Part shown: positions 1 to 8,421 of the stretch, piece by piece
Position numbering within the stretch: position 1 is the stretch's first letter
Layout of the letters: the number at the start of each line of letters is the position of its first letter
Made by a program: the position numbers and the translations under genes
The notes under the pieces: generated by a model
The model's input: only the letters and a program-made list of their open reading frames with translations
Database searches by the model: none
Told to the model about the DNA's origin: nothing
NCBI RefSeq assembly: GCF_022819365.1
Contig: NZ_CP089289.1
Span: forward strand, 248,001-312,000
DNA from: Candidatus Nanosynbacter sp. HMT-352
GTDB taxonomy: Bacteria > Patescibacteriota > Saccharimonadia > Saccharimonadales > Saccharimonadaceae
DNA length: 64,000 bases
Direction: 5' to 3'

Positions 1-1
1 A

Positions 2-64
2 TCTCCAAACGCCGAGGAGGCGGAGCGGGCGCTTGCTCAATTGAGTGAAGGAGGCGGCGAATGA
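2..64 (+). CDS. Transketolase N-terminal subunit, C-terminal tail only (partial)
   Basis: An open frame enters from the left edge and ends at TGA 62-64, giving about 20 residues ending GGGE. Its stop overlaps the ATG at 61, the spacing expected of a translationally coupled pair. The next gene is the C-terminal half of a split transketolase, so this is most likely the end of the thiamine-pyrophosphate-binding N-terminal half. The identity rests on context alone because no diagnostic motif lies inside the window. Confidence 0.6.
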   Translation, partial: SPNAEEAERALAQLSEGGGE

Positions 65-1023
65 GTTTCTTAATGGAGAATTGGCAGAATTTGGAACTTG
101 CGGCAATTCGCGTTGGCTTTGGCGAAGGCTTGGTAGATATTGCGAAGAAAAATAATTTGGTGGTGGCGTTGAGCGCGGATTTGATGGAGAGCGTTGGCTT
201 TGGCAAGTTTTATGAGGAAATCGGGAAGCCGCGGGCAATTGAAGTTGGCGTGGCGGAACAGAATTTGGTTACCGTGGCGTCTGGATTGGCGGCTATGGGA
301 AATATTCCGTTTGCGGCCAGTTATGCGGCGTTTAGTCCGGGTCGTAACTGGGAGCAGATTCGCACGACTATTTGCCTTAATAATCAACCGGTCAAGTTGG
401 TAGGTTCTCATGCTGGGCTAAATGTTGGTCCGGACGGCGCAACGCATCAAATGTTGGAAGATATTGCGCTGATGCGAAGTTTGCCAAATATGGTGGTGTT
501 GGTGCCCGGTGATGCCAATGAGGCTAAGCTAATGGCGGCGGCAATGGCTGGAGATAAACGCCCGAATTACGTAAGATTGCCAAGAGAAAAAACACCGCTA
601 TTCCTGAATCAATCTACTTTTGAGATTGGAAAAAGTTATACGTTAAGGCGTGGCAAAGATGTTGCCTTGTTTGGAACTGGCGTGATGACTTATCAATTAC
701 TGTTGGCGGCGGAAAAGCTCGCGAATGAATATGACATTCAGGCGGAAGTGATTCATTTTCCGACGATTAAGCCATTGGACGAGGATGCTGTACTTGATGC
801 GGCTCAAAAATGCCAAGCTGTCATTACGGCGGAAGAGGGGCAGATTGTTGGTGGATTTGGCTCAAGCGTGGCAGAAGTTCTTAGTGAGAATTTGCCGGTG
901 AAGATGAAGCGAATTGGCGTCAATGATACATTTGGCGAGTCGGGTAAAATGTCTGAATTGTGGAAAAAGCACGGTTTGGATGTCGATTCAATTGTTCGTA
1001 GTGTTGTCAATTTTCTCCAATGA
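61..1023 (+). CDS. Transketolase, C-terminal subunit
   Basis: A 320-residue protein matching the pyrimidine-binding and C-terminal domains of a split transketolase, which moves two-carbon units between sugar phosphates in the non-oxidative pentose phosphate pathway. Visible family features are the segment around residues 60-70 (EVGVAEQNLV, with the conserved catalytic Glu), the GPDGATHQ stretch and the C-terminal Rossmann-like domain with GGFGSSVAE. The start at 61 follows an AGGAGG-type ribosome-binding site and overlaps the upstream stop. A second in-frame ATG lies at 73. DXP synthase halves look similar, but the separate-subunit layout next to aldolase and a sugar kinase favours transketolase. 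Confidence 0.9.
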   Translation: MSFLMENWQNLELAAIRVGFGEGLVDIAKKNNLVVALSADLMESVGFGKFYEEIGKPRAIEVGVAEQNLVTVASGLAAMGNIPFAASYAAFSPGRNWEQIRTTICLNNQPVKLVGSHAGLNVGPDGATHQMLEDIALMRSLPNMVVLVPGDANEAKLMAAAMAGDKRPNYVRLPREKTPLFLNQSTFEIGKSYTLRRGKDVALFGTGVMTYQLLLAAEKLANEYDIQAEVIHFPTIKPLDEDAVLDAAQKCQAVITAEEGQIVGGFGSSVAEVLSENLPVKMKRIGVNDTFGESGKMSELWKKHGLDVDSIVRSVVNFLQ

Positions 1024-1027
1024 AAAG

Positions 1028-1086
1028 CCCGCCAGGAGCTACTGCCAAGATCTAATTAAAGACCTCAAAGCGGTAGTCCTGGCGGG
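1028..1086. terminator. Long inverted repeat, probable terminator
   Basis: Perfect 10 bp arms CCCGCCAGGA (1028-1037) and TCCTGGCGGG (1077-1086), extended inward by CTAC/GTAG after a one-base bulge. Read on the minus strand the stem is followed by CTTTTC, so it best serves the small minus-strand gene. Read on the plus strand it lies directly after the transketolase stop but lacks a good T run. Confidence 0.6.
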
Positions 1087-1095
1087 TTGTGTGTG

Positions 1096-1341
1096 TCACC
1101 TACGGCCACACCTGGAGTTGCACCCCTCGTGGTGGTCGTACCCGTCGTGGTGGTCGTGATGTTTCATGCCGATGGCCGCGGCGGGGAGTATGGTGCTCCC
1201 CATCGCGAACGCCAGCGCCGCCGGTAGTCCGTAGGCTACGTAGAGATGGGCGACAATCACCCACCACACTGCGGATAGCAGTGCAACAATAATCAAAAAC
1301 GAGTTCCCCATGAAATAAACTGCTCGTACTACGGGGTTCAT
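1096..1341 (-). CDS. Small membrane protein with His/Asp-rich tail (cassette I)
   Basis: An 81-residue protein with no family I recognise. Two hydrophobic segments occupy roughly residues 9-30 and 36-58, followed by a short tail dense in His and Asp (KHHDHHDGYDHHEG) and ending with two Cys, which looks like a metal-binding end. The ATG at 1341 was chosen because AGGAGAGG lies just upstream; an upstream in-frame start would lack this site. The gene is much richer in GC and C/G-ending codons than fba or the transketolase gene, which suggests recent transfer. Function is unknown; metal binding is inference from composition only. Confidence 0.6.
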   Translation of the reverse strand: MNPVVRAVYFMGNSFLIIVALLSAVWWVIVAHLYVAYGLPAALAFAMGSTILPAAAIGMKHHDHHDGYDHHEGCNSRCGRR

Positions 1342-1415
1342 GTCCTCTCCTCTCCTGACGCTCAAGACCAAAGGGCTCTTTTGCCCCTAGGAAAGCCCCG
1401 AGCAAAAGTTATTTT

Positions 1416-1444
1416 ATGTTATCACCAAAACAACATAATGTCAA
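1416..1444 (-). promoter_or_regulatory. Promoter of cassette I
   Basis: On the minus strand TTGACA (1439-1444) is followed after 17 bp by TAACAT (1416-1421). The predicted start near 1409 gives a leader of about 68 nt that can fold around GGGGC...GCCC. Confidence 0.6.
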
Positions 1445-1449
1445 TTCTC

Positions 1450-1478
1450 TTGGCATAGCGGGCGGTAATTGATATAAT
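1450..1478 (+). promoter_or_regulatory. Promoter of fba
   Basis: TTGGCA (1450-1455), a 17 bp spacer, then TATAAT (1473-1478). Transcription should start near 1485, so fba has a short leader with an AGGGGG ribosome-binding site, unlike the leaderless genes elsewhere in the window. Confidence 0.7.
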
Positions 1479-1503
1479 TACCATAAGTATTTTAGGGGGC
1501 AGT

Positions 1504-2415
1504 ATGGGATTATCGATTTCAGAGATTCGGAAAAACACGACGCGGGCGCGTCATTTAATGCAGCGGACACGGGCGCAGCGTTTTGCGGTTGGGGCGTTTA
1601 ATATTGACAATCAAGAGACGTTGATTGCAGTGGCGCGGGCGGCACAAAAGCTTCAATCACCAGTGTTGGTTGAGGTTTCTGACGCCGAAGTGAAGGCTAT
1701 GGGTCTAGAGAACGTTCGCGATTTGGTGGACAATTATAAGGCTGAGTACGGGATTGAAATGTACTTGAATTTGGACCACGGTCCGACGGTTGAGGGCTGT
1801 AAGCGAGCGATTGACGCTGGATATGAGTTTATCCATATTGATATTTCTCAGGCAAATCATAATGCTTCCGACGAGGAAATTATTGCGAAGACTCGTGAAG
1901 TTGTTGAATATGCCAAGTTTACTGGTGCGCTAGTGGAGTCTGAGCCGCATTATTTTGGCGGAAGTTCAAATGTTCATACGGAAGATATAAATTATGAGGA
2001 GATAAAAAAGACCTTCTCTACGCCAGAAGGTGCGCGTGCGTTTGTTGAGGCGACTGGAATTGATACTTTTGCGGCGGCGATTGGCAATTTGCATGGCAAA
2101 TATCCAGTTCCGAAAGTGTTGGATTTGGATTTGTTGGTTGACATTCGCGAGGCGATTCATTGTCAGATTTCGTTGCACGGTGGGTCTGGCACGCCACTGC
2201 ATTATTTTGAGGATGCTGCGAAAATTGGCGTTTCTAAAATCAATATCAATTCTGATATGCGTTACGCCTTCCGAACAACCCTGGAGAAAACCTTGCGAGA
2301 AAATCCAAATGAGTACGCTATCGTTAAATTGATGCCGCCAGTTTATGCTGCCGTACAGGAAGTGGTGGAGTCGAAGATTAAGGCGTTTAATTCCGCGCGA
2401 AAGGCAGTGGTTTAA
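1504..2415 (+). CDS. fba: Fructose-bisphosphate aldolase, class II
   Basis: A 303-residue zinc-dependent aldolase that splits or forms fructose 1,6-bisphosphate in glycolysis. Family signatures are NLDHGPT (zinc His and active-site region), the ESEPHYFGG stretch, NLHGKYP with a zinc His, LHGGSG binding phosphate, and NINSDMR near the end. Length is normal for the short class II type. The start is fixed by a strong AGGGGG site 6-10 nt upstream. The stop overlaps the ATG of the PfkB-family kinase by one base, so the two are co-translated. Cassette I separates it from the transketolase genes that probably once adjoined it. Confidence 0.95.
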   Translation: MGLSISEIRKNTTRARHLMQRTRAQRFAVGAFNIDNQETLIAVARAAQKLQSPVLVEVSDAEVKAMGLENVRDLVDNYKAEYGIEMYLNLDHGPTVEGCKRAIDAGYEFIHIDISQANHNASDEEIIAKTREVVEYAKFTGALVESEPHYFGGSSNVHTEDINYEEIKKTFSTPEGARAFVEATGIDTFAAAIGNLHGKYPVPKVLDLDLLVDIREAIHCQISLHGGSGTPLHYFEDAAKIGVSKININSDMRYAFRTTLEKTLRENPNEYAIVKLMPPVYAAVQEVVESKIKAFNSARKAVV

Positions 2416-3377
2416 TGGCGAAAATCATTACGGTTGGCGCGGCGATTCAAGACGTATTTTTAAGTCAATCAGACGCACTGACGCCAGTTTGCGAAAGTCC
2501 GGAACATTGTTTTGCGCGACTAGATTTGGGTGCGAAAGCCGACGTAAACCAGATTCATTTTTCAACTGGTGGTGGCGCTACAAACGCCGCGGTAACGTTT
2601 TCCAGGCAAGGTCATTATGCTAGTTTTATGGGAGCAATCGGTCATGATCCAGCGGGGCAAGCGGTAATTGCAGATTTAGATAAGGAAAATATTGATACGC
2701 ATTTGGTGCGATATTCGCCAAAATACAGTACGGGATATTCGGTGTTACTATTAGCTTCAAATGGCGAGCGAACGATTTTAACGTATCGCGGAGCTTCGAC
2801 GCATTATCATGAGGCGGATTTTGATTTGTCTGAAGAGGACGCGGATTGGCTATACGTTTCAACTTTGGCGGGAAATATGCCGATGCTTCATAAATTATTC
2901 CAGCAAGCCAAACGTCGCGATATGAAAATCTGTTTTAATCCTGGAAAGAAAGAATTGGCACAAAAGGATAAATTGCTGGGATTATTGTCTGATGTCGATG
3001 TTTTAACTTTGAACAAAGAAGAAATGCAACAGTTGGTGTCTGGCGAGGATTTAGAAGCCTTGGTTAGAAGAGGCTTGAGATTAGTTCCGGTCGTTTTGGT
3101 GACGGATGGCGTAAATGGCTCAATTGCAAGCGACGGAAAAACCATCGTGCGAGCGCTGATGTACGATGACAGGCCGTCAATTGACAGAACTGGCGCTGGA
3201 GATGCGTTTGCGTCGGGATTTTTGAGTGAATGGGCGCGAAGTGGCAATTTGAAAAACTCTGTGATTATGGGCAGCGCGAACGCTAGTTCGGTGGTTATGA
3301 AAATTGGAGCAAAGGCTGGAATTTTATATGCTGGCACAGTGCTTCATGTTATGCCAATTCAAGAAAGGGAAATATAA
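2415..3377 (+). CDS. PfkB/ribokinase-family carbohydrate kinase
   Basis: A 320-residue sugar kinase of the PfkB family. It has the N-terminal substrate motif (STGGGATNAAVTFSRQG, about residues 52-68) and the C-terminal ATP/anion-hole signature DRTGAGDAFASGF with the catalytic Asp, near residues 255-267. The exact substrate cannot be read from sequence; ribose, adenosine, fructose or fructose-6-phosphate are all possible. Its one-base overlap with the aldolase gene suggests a role in sugar-phosphate metabolism, possibly standing in for a classical phosphofructokinase. The stop again overlaps the next start by one base. Confidence 0.88.
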   Translation: MAKIITVGAAIQDVFLSQSDALTPVCESPEHCFARLDLGAKADVNQIHFSTGGGATNAAVTFSRQGHYASFMGAIGHDPAGQAVIADLDKENIDTHLVRYSPKYSTGYSVLLLASNGERTILTYRGASTHYHEADFDLSEEDADWLYVSTLAGNMPMLHKLFQQAKRRDMKICFNPGKKELAQKDKLLGLLSDVDVLTLNKEEMQQLVSGEDLEALVRRGLRLVPVVLVTDGVNGSIASDGKTIVRALMYDDRPSIDRTGAGDAFASGFLSEWARSGNLKNSVIMGSANASSVVMKIGAKAGILYAGTVLHVMPIQEREI

Positions 3378-3856
3378 TGGCGCAAAATTTGGGAAAATTG
3401 TTGGGCGGTGACGTGAAAAAGCGTCGAGCATTAACCGAGCTCAGGCAGATGACTAGAGATGATAGCGATGTGCGATTGATTGCGGAAATATTGGCTAGAG
3501 CGCACTCGATTATTCGATCTCTAGGTCTGGATCCGTCAAACGCTACGGCGGAAGAAATTTATCAATCGCTAATGGCTATTGCGCCGAAAGTGGACAAATG
3601 GGCGCCGTTCAAGGCCTCTGAATGGGTGCTTTTGGACGTTGATGGGCAAGTGATTTCTTTTAATCCAATGGATGTTATAAATAACTATCACTGCCAGTTA
3701 CCTCTGGGAAAGCAGCAAACAACGTATGGCAAGCGAGGTCTGGGATTTGAGATTACGCGCCGATATAAAAACCACCCGCGCACGTACAATCCAGCCGTAG
3801 AGCGAGTGGTTTGCCAGGGTGGAATTTGTTGGATTGAGCCGAAACCTAAGAAATAA
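3377..3856 (+). CDS. Hypothetical protein in the fba-kinase operon
   Basis: A 159-residue soluble protein I do not recognise. The first half is predicted helical (residues about 15-75). The second half is richer in aromatic and Gly residues and ends with CQGGICW, two Cys five residues apart, then a Lys-rich tail. There is no signal peptide or membrane segment. It overlaps the upstream kinase by one base (TAATG), so it is translationally coupled to the aldolase-kinase pair. It converges end to end with the LOG-family gene with no spacer between stop codons. Codon use is like its neighbours, so it is probably native. Confidence 0.6.
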   Translation: MAQNLGKLLGGDVKKRRALTELRQMTRDDSDVRLIAEILARAHSIIRSLGLDPSNATAEEIYQSLMAIAPKVDKWAPFKASEWVLLDVDGQVISFNPMDVINNYHCQLPLGKQQTTYGKRGLGFEITRRYKNHPRTYNPAVERVVCQGGICWIEPKPKK

Positions 3857-4528
3857 CTATCGGTCGCAACAAGTTCGCTGATTTTTAATTAATTTAACCA
3901 CCTCTGGAATATCTTCGGTAATTGTGTAGATTTTTTCATCGCCGTCAGAGATTAGCTTATTTGGAAGCATATTTTCGCGCACAAAATCATCCCATTTGCC
4001 CCAGAATTTTTTATCAAACAGAACAATTGGCACGGGCGCCATTTTCTTGGTTTGCGTCAATGTGATAATCTCACAAATTTCATCCATTGTACCGAATCCG
4101 CCAGGGAAACAAACGTACGCATCAGCTAGAAGCGTCATAACGATTTTTCGTGGCGCGAAGTGGGTGAATGCGAACGAATCTGTCGTGTAGTTGTTTAATG
4201 ATTGCTCGTGTGGCAAGCGAATGTTGAATCCGACTGATTCTCCGCCAGCTTCCATAGCGCCGCGGTTTGCCGCTTCCATAATTCCGCCGCCGCCGCCGGT
4301 GATAATTGTATAGCCTTCTTTGGCTAGCTGAAACGCTAAATCTTTGGCTTTTTGATAATATTCATTATCTTCAGTTATCCTGGCTGATCCAAAAAAAGTT
4401 ACGGTTTTATGATATTTTTGGAGAATTTCATAGCCAGCATGAATTTCGTCATCGACTTTTCCTAATCTGAACATTGCAGCCTGAAGTTGCAATTCGCGCG
4501 GAATACAAACATTTTTCGGTGTCATCAT
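3857..4528 (-). CDS. LOG-family nucleotide 5'-monophosphate phosphoribohydrolase
   Basis: A 223-residue protein of the LOG (lonely guy)/TIGR00730 Rossmann family, which removes the base from nucleoside 5'-monophosphates. Signatures are GGGGGIMEAANRGA (about residues 78-91) and the catalytic PGGFGTMDEI (about 142-151). ATGATG allows two starts one codon apart; both follow an AAGGA site. Bacterial members act in nucleotide salvage and are often wrongly called lysine decarboxylases. It is transcribed toward the fba operon. Confidence 0.9.
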   Translation of the reverse strand: MMTPKNVCIPRELQLQAAMFRLGKVDDEIHAGYEILQKYHKTVTFFGSARITEDNEYYQKAKDLAFQLAKEGYTIITGGGGGIMEAANRGAMEAGGESVGFNIRLPHEQSLNNYTTDSFAFTHFAPRKIVMTLLADAYVCFPGGFGTMDEICEIITLTQTKKMAPVPIVLFDKKFWGKWDDFVRENMLPNKLISDGDEKIYTITEDIPEVVKLIKNQRTCCDR

Positions 4529-4648
4529 TATCCTTTTTATTTTATGATTTTAACTTTATTACTATATCATAAAATGTCTATGGTTACAATACATTGACGG
4601 CAAATAATCCATCATATACAATCAAAACACAATCTAAATGGAGGTTTT

Positions 4649-5248
4649 ATGGAAAATAAATCAACGGCTAATAAATGGCTGATCGCGGCGGTGGTTATTA
4701 TGGGTATAATCATTGTTGCTATGGCTACTTGGATAATTGCTGGTGCTGTGTATAAAGATAAGGATTCTAGCGCTTCGGTAAAAAGTAGCCAGACAAAGAA
4801 GGATTCATCTGATTCACTGGAAAAAACTCGCGGTGAAGGCGAGGAGCCGTCAAATGAGGCAAAGAAAGAGTATAAAGATTTCCGAACCAAAGGCGACGGT
4901 ACGGGCATTCGTTTAACTTCAGCAAGTGATGTTGATAAATTGGATATTGATAGCTCTTTGAAGAAGTTTTTGAAGTCTAAAGTTGGTCAGCCAATTCCAG
5001 AGCGTGAAGGTTCTGTGTATGAGCCAATCATCGACCGTGCATATGGAAAATATGCGGCAGTATATGGCTTGACGAATGCTTATACTATTATCGGACCAAA
5101 GAACGGCACTGGTGAAATTGCAATTGTTGCGGGCACGCAGCAAGGCGGTATGTCATGTTCAGACTTGAAGTCGGCGTCGGTTCCAAGTCGTTTGGTTGAC
5201 GGCAAATGTGAAGTTTCTGGCTCGTCTCAAACTTATAGTCAAGACTAG
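4649..5248 (+). CDS. Membrane-anchored extracytoplasmic protein, unknown
   Basis: A 199-residue protein with one N-terminal transmembrane anchor (about residues 10-32, rich in Ile, Val and Ala). A charged Ser/Lys/Asp/Glu linker follows to about residue 75, then a compact domain of about 115 residues. Two Cys near the C terminus (MSCSD and GKCEV) could form a disulfide, consistent with an outside location. GGAGG 5-9 nt before ATG fixes the start. I recognise no family. The uvrB promoter lies immediately downstream. Confidence 0.6.
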   Translation: MENKSTANKWLIAAVVIMGIIIVAMATWIIAGAVYKDKDSSASVKSSQTKKDSSDSLEKTRGEGEEPSNEAKKEYKDFRTKGDGTGIRLTSASDVDKLDIDSSLKKFLKSKVGQPIPEREGSVYEPIIDRAYGKYAAVYGLTNAYTIIGPKNGTGEIAIVAGTQQGGMSCSDLKSASVPSRLVDGKCEVSGSSQTYSQD

Positions 5249-5275
5249 TTTTCATAAATATAGTAAAATAGAGAG

Positions 5276-7246
5276 GTGAATAAATTTCGCCTCTCTTCTT
5301 CATATCAGCCCACGGGCGATCAGCCGCGAGCAATTGCTCAGTTAGTCGATGATTTGGAAAAAGGTCAGCGCGAGCAAACTTTGCTGGGTGTGACTGGTTC
5401 AGGGAAGACGTTTACGATGGCGAATATTATTGCCGAGCGCAATGTGCCGACGCTGGTTTTGGCTCACAATAAGACTTTGGCGGCGCAGCTTTTTTCTGAG
5501 TTTAAGGAATTTTTTCCGGACAATGAAGTCCACTATTTTGTTAGCTATTTTGATTACTACCAGCCAGAGGCGTACATCGCTTCGAGCGACACTTATATAG
5601 AGAAAGATTCGAAAATCAACGACGAGATTGACCGGCTTAGGCACGCGGCAACTTCTGCGCTGCTTACGCGCCGCGATGTGATTATCGTAGCAAGTGTGAG
5701 TTGTATTTACGGCATTGGTTCGCCAGAAACTTACGCTGATATGGCTATTAAATTGACCGTTGGTGAGCGCCGAGTTCAGGACAAGTTTATTCGCCTATTG
5801 ACCGACATTCAGTATAAGCGCAATGACGTCGATTTTGCGCGCGGAACTTTTCGGGTGCGCGGCGATGTCGTGGATATTTTTCCAGCGGGTCAAGATACTG
5901 CGGTTCGCGTGGAATTCTTTGGCGATGAAATTGAGCGGCTGACGAAGATTGACCCTTTGACTGGCGAGATTTTAGATCGGCCGGACCAATTGACAATTTT
6001 CCCGTCCAGCCACTATTCGACGCCACGTGAACGAATTGAAAAGGCGATTGTTGGGATTGAAAATGAGTTTAATCAACGGCTGAAATGGTTTGAGGATAAT
6101 GGCAAGTTTTTAGAGGCGCAAAGGCTGAGTCAGCGCACCAAATATGATTTGGAAATGCTGAAGGAAACTGGTTTTGTGAAAGGGATTGAGAATTATTCGC
6201 GCTATTTGACCGACCGAGAACCTGGCGAGCAGCCTGCGACTTTGATTGATTATTTTCCGGACGATTGGTTGCTTTTGGTTGACGAATCGCACATGACGTT
6301 GCCGCAAGTTCGGGGAATGTACAACGGTGATCGCGCCCGTAAGGAAGTTTTGGTTGAGCATGGTTTTCGCCTTCCGAGCGCATTGGACAATCGCCCACTT
6401 CGATTTGACGAGTTCAATCAGCATATTCATCAGGCAATTTACGTTTCTGCCACGCCGGGAGATTATGAGCTTTCTCATTCGCCAAAGCCAGCTGAGCAGC
6501 TTATTCGACCGACTGGACTGCTTGATCCGCCGATTGAAGTTCGACCAACTGATGGGCAAGTCGATGATTTGATGGAGGAAATTCGCCAGACGATTGCGAA
6601 AGGTCATCGCGTGTTGGTGACGACGCTAACCAAGCGAATGGCGGAGGACTTGAGCGCTTATTTGACGGAAAACGGCGTGAAGACGGCATATTTGCATAGC
6701 GAAATTGATACGCTGGAACGTGGTGATATTCTGAAAGATTTGCGGCTTGGAACGTATGACGTGCTGGTTGGAATTAATCTATTGCGTGAAGGTCTGGATC
6801 TTCCGGAAGTCAGTTTGGTGGCAATTATGGACGCCGATAAGGAAGGTTTCTTGCGTAGTGAACAGGCGCTAATTCAGACGATTGGGCGGGCGGCGCGGCA
6901 CGTTGATGGGCGAGTTATTATGTATGGCGACAATGTTACGGATAGTATGCGTCGAGCAATTGACGAAACGAATCGACGTCGAGCGATCCAGCAGAAATAT
7001 AACGAAGAGCATAATATTACGCCACAAACTATTCAGAAGAAAATTGACGATGGTTTGCGCTCGATTATTCCGCAAAAAGAATCTGATAAAAAGCCAAAAC
7101 TTAACCTGAAGAAAATTCCAAAAGACGAATATCCGGCTTTGATTAAAGATCTGACGGCTCAAATGGAATTGCATAGCGCTAATTTGGAATTTGAAAAAGC
7201 GGCAGAACTGCGTGATTTAATTGCAGAAATTCGTCATACGATGTAG
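5276..7246 (+). CDS. uvrB: Excinuclease ABC subunit B
   Basis: A 656-residue UvrB, the damage-verifying helicase of nucleotide excision repair that loads UvrC at lesions. Domains in order: Walker A GVTGSGKT (38-45), the beta-hairpin that clamps DNA ([10 protein letters not shown], about 91-100), the DESH motif, helicase motif [14 protein letters not shown], and a C-terminal UVR domain (about 620-656). The start is GTG at 5276: a -10 box TAAAAT (5264-5269) ends 6 nt before it and there is no ribosome-binding site, so the mRNA is probably leaderless. Length matches the family. Confidence 0.95.
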   Translation: MNKFRLSSSYQPTGDQPRAIAQLVDDLEKGQREQTLLGVTGSGKTFTMANIIAERNVPTLVLAHNKTLAAQLFSEFKEFFPDNEVHYFVSYFDYYQPEAYIASSDTYIEKDSKINDEIDRLRHAATSALLTRRDVIIVASVSCIYGIGSPETYADMAIKLTVGERRVQDKFIRLLTDIQYKRNDVDFARGTFRVRGDVVDIFPAGQDTAVRVEFFGDEIERLTKIDPLTGEILDRPDQLTIFPSSHYSTPRERIEKAIVGIENEFNQRLKWFEDNGKFLEAQRLSQRTKYDLEMLKETGFVKGIENYSRYLTDREPGEQPATLIDYFPDDWLLLVDESHMTLPQVRGMYNGDRARKEVLVEHGFRLPSALDNRPLRFDEFNQHIHQAIYVSATPGDYELSHSPKPAEQLIRPTGLLDPPIEVRPTDGQVDDLMEEIRQTIAKGHRVLVTTLTKRMAEDLSAYLTENGVKTAYLHSEIDTLERGDILKDLRLGTYDVLVGINLLREGLDLPEVSLVAIMDADKEGFLRSEQALIQTIGRAARHVDGRVIMYGDNVTDSMRRAIDETNRRRAIQQKYNEEHNITPQTIQKKIDDGLRSIIPQKESDKKPKLNLKKIPKDEYPALIKDLTAQMELHSANLEFEKAAELRDLIAEIRHTM

Positions 7247-7276
7247 AATAAAAATATTATTAGATTAGGAGGGATT

Positions 7277-8068
7277 ATGGCAACAAAAGAACAACCACAG
7301 CCAACAAACGTCGCGCAACCAGAAATGCCGATGCAACCAAATGCTTACCAAGCATATCCACAATACGCATATGAAGACCCAAATAAGGGTAAGGCAAAGA
7401 TGCTGACCTTGGAATACGCTTTAGCAATGGGTTCGGCAATTGTTTCAATCATGTTGCTGATTGATATCATCACTAAGGTGTTTGGTTTGTGGACGAATTC
7501 AACGTCAATGTTATTAAGAAGTGTTGGCGGATTTTTCGCCCCATCAATGGTAACTCAGGGAACGGGAATTATTGCGGCGTCAGTGTTTGCTGTGCTTTTG
7601 GCTGTATTGTCACTAGTTCTATTCTCGCGCGTATCAAAAGCCGTTCCAGAGCGTGAAGGTTACACAAAGCGAACAGCTTACAAATTAGTGACTTACGGCG
7701 GTTTGGCTGTTTTGATCATTCCGGCTGTCGACTTGGTTGCTCGATTAGTGAGTATTTTGATCAACTCATTGCTATTCATCGGCGTTGGTGACGGCGGCGA
7801 ATTCTATAAGAGTTTGTACTTGGGTGAATTCTTGCCATACGCATTAGCTCTTGCAATTGTTGCTACTAGCGCTTACTTCATTTGCCAAATTGTCAAAGGA
7901 CGCAACATGTCAAAGGCTTTGTCTTTGATGCTGATTGTGGCTTCTTCTGTCGTATTATTGACTGGCGCTATCACAATTGCTGTTAAGGCGCATGACACGG
8001 GCAGCTCAGCAAAGACTATTCCGTCAGACTACAGTCGCTACAAGAACTACCAAGATTACTCAATGTAA
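7277..8068 (+). CDS. Multi-pass membrane protein with Pro/Gln-rich N terminus
   Basis: A 263-residue integral membrane protein of unknown function. The first 40 residues are rich in Pro, Gln, Tyr and Ala and look disordered. About five hydrophobic helices follow (near residues 45-68, 85-113, 127-155, 176-200 and 208-230), and the tail is short and polar. AGGAGGG upstream of ATG supports the start. The layout resembles the protein at 51147-51716: a disordered Pro/Gln-rich head, then a helical bundle. A terminator follows at 8085-8117. Confidence 0.6.
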   Translation: MATKEQPQPTNVAQPEMPMQPNAYQAYPQYAYEDPNKGKAKMLTLEYALAMGSAIVSIMLLIDIITKVFGLWTNSTSMLLRSVGGFFAPSMVTQGTGIIAASVFAVLLAVLSLVLFSRVSKAVPEREGYTKRTAYKLVTYGGLAVLIIPAVDLVARLVSILINSLLFIGVGDGGEFYKSLYLGEFLPYALALAIVATSAYFICQIVKGRNMSKALSLMLIVASSVVLLTGAITIAVKAHDTGSSAKTIPSDYSRYKNYQDYSM

Positions 8069-8084
8069 TAAAACTTGGAAAAAT

Positions 8085-8117
8085 AAAGTCGCTCACTTTG
8101 ATGGGCGGCTTTTTTTA
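8085..8117 (+). terminator. Intrinsic terminator after the membrane protein gene
   Basis: Arms AAAGTCGCTCA and TGGGCGGCTTT pair with two G-U wobbles around a 6 nt loop, then continue into seven T. The gatC promoter follows immediately. Confidence 0.8.
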
Positions 8118-8133
8118 GTGGTATAATATTGAT

Positions 8134-8421
8134 ATGATAACTATTTCTACCAGCGATATTCAGTACTTGGCGAGTTTGAGTAGTCTGGCATTGACTGATG
8201 ACGAAACCGACGGACTGCGCCAAGATTTGGAAAATATAATTGGCTATATTGAGCAGTTGGGCGAGCTTGACGTGTCGGGTGTTGAGCCGACTTATCAAGT
8301 TACGGGATTGAGCAATGTCTGGCGTGAGGATGAAGTTCAGGCGGGGATTCCTGTTGAGAAGTTGCTTGATTTGGCGCCAGAAAAACAGAATAACCAAGTG
8401 AAAGTTCCGCAGGTATTGTAA
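8134..8421 (+). CDS. gatC: Asp/Glu-tRNA(Asn/Gln) amidotransferase subunit C
   Basis: A 95-residue GatC, the small clamp subunit that stabilises GatA-GatB in the transamidation route to Gln-tRNA(Gln) and Asn-tRNA(Asn). The typical pattern is present: an N-terminal helix beginning ISTSDIQYLASLSSLAL, then ...YIEQLGELDVSGVEPTY. TATAAT (8122-8127) ends exactly 6 nt before ATG with no ribosome-binding site, so translation is probably leaderless. The stop overlaps the gatA start by one base. Confidence 0.92.
   Translation: MITISTSDIQYLASLSSLALTDDETDGLRQDLENIIGYIEQLGELDVSGVEPTYQVTGLSNVWREDEVQAGIPVEKLLDLAPEKQNNQVKVPQVL

Larger units (their letters stand above)
1024..1444 (-). mobile_element. Foreign small-gene cassette I, between the transketolase genes and fba
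   Basis: A self-contained minus-strand unit: promoter (1416-1444), about 68 nt of leader, one small GC-rich gene (1096-1341) and a long hairpin (1028-1086) that starts 4 nt after the transketolase stop. It interrupts a plus-strand run of central carbon genes. The coding part prefers C/G-ending codons and is clearly richer in GC than its neighbours, which suggests horizontal acquisition. No transposase or integrase is present. Its grouping with cassettes II-V rests on architecture, not on sequence identity. Confidence 0.55.

Noticed and set aside
1127-1160. Short tandem GTGGTGGTCGT-like repeats
   Set aside because: These are simply the codons of the His/Asp-rich tail of the cassette I protein read on the other strand, not a separate repeat element.
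2888-3337. 149-residue open frame opposite the PfkB-family kinase
   Set aside because: It is antisense to a conserved kinase domain, with low-complexity composition and no start signals.
8195-8207. CTGATGA followed by CGAAA within gatC
   Set aside because: There is no room for stem II and no stems I or III. The bases are ordinary codons of a conserved protein.
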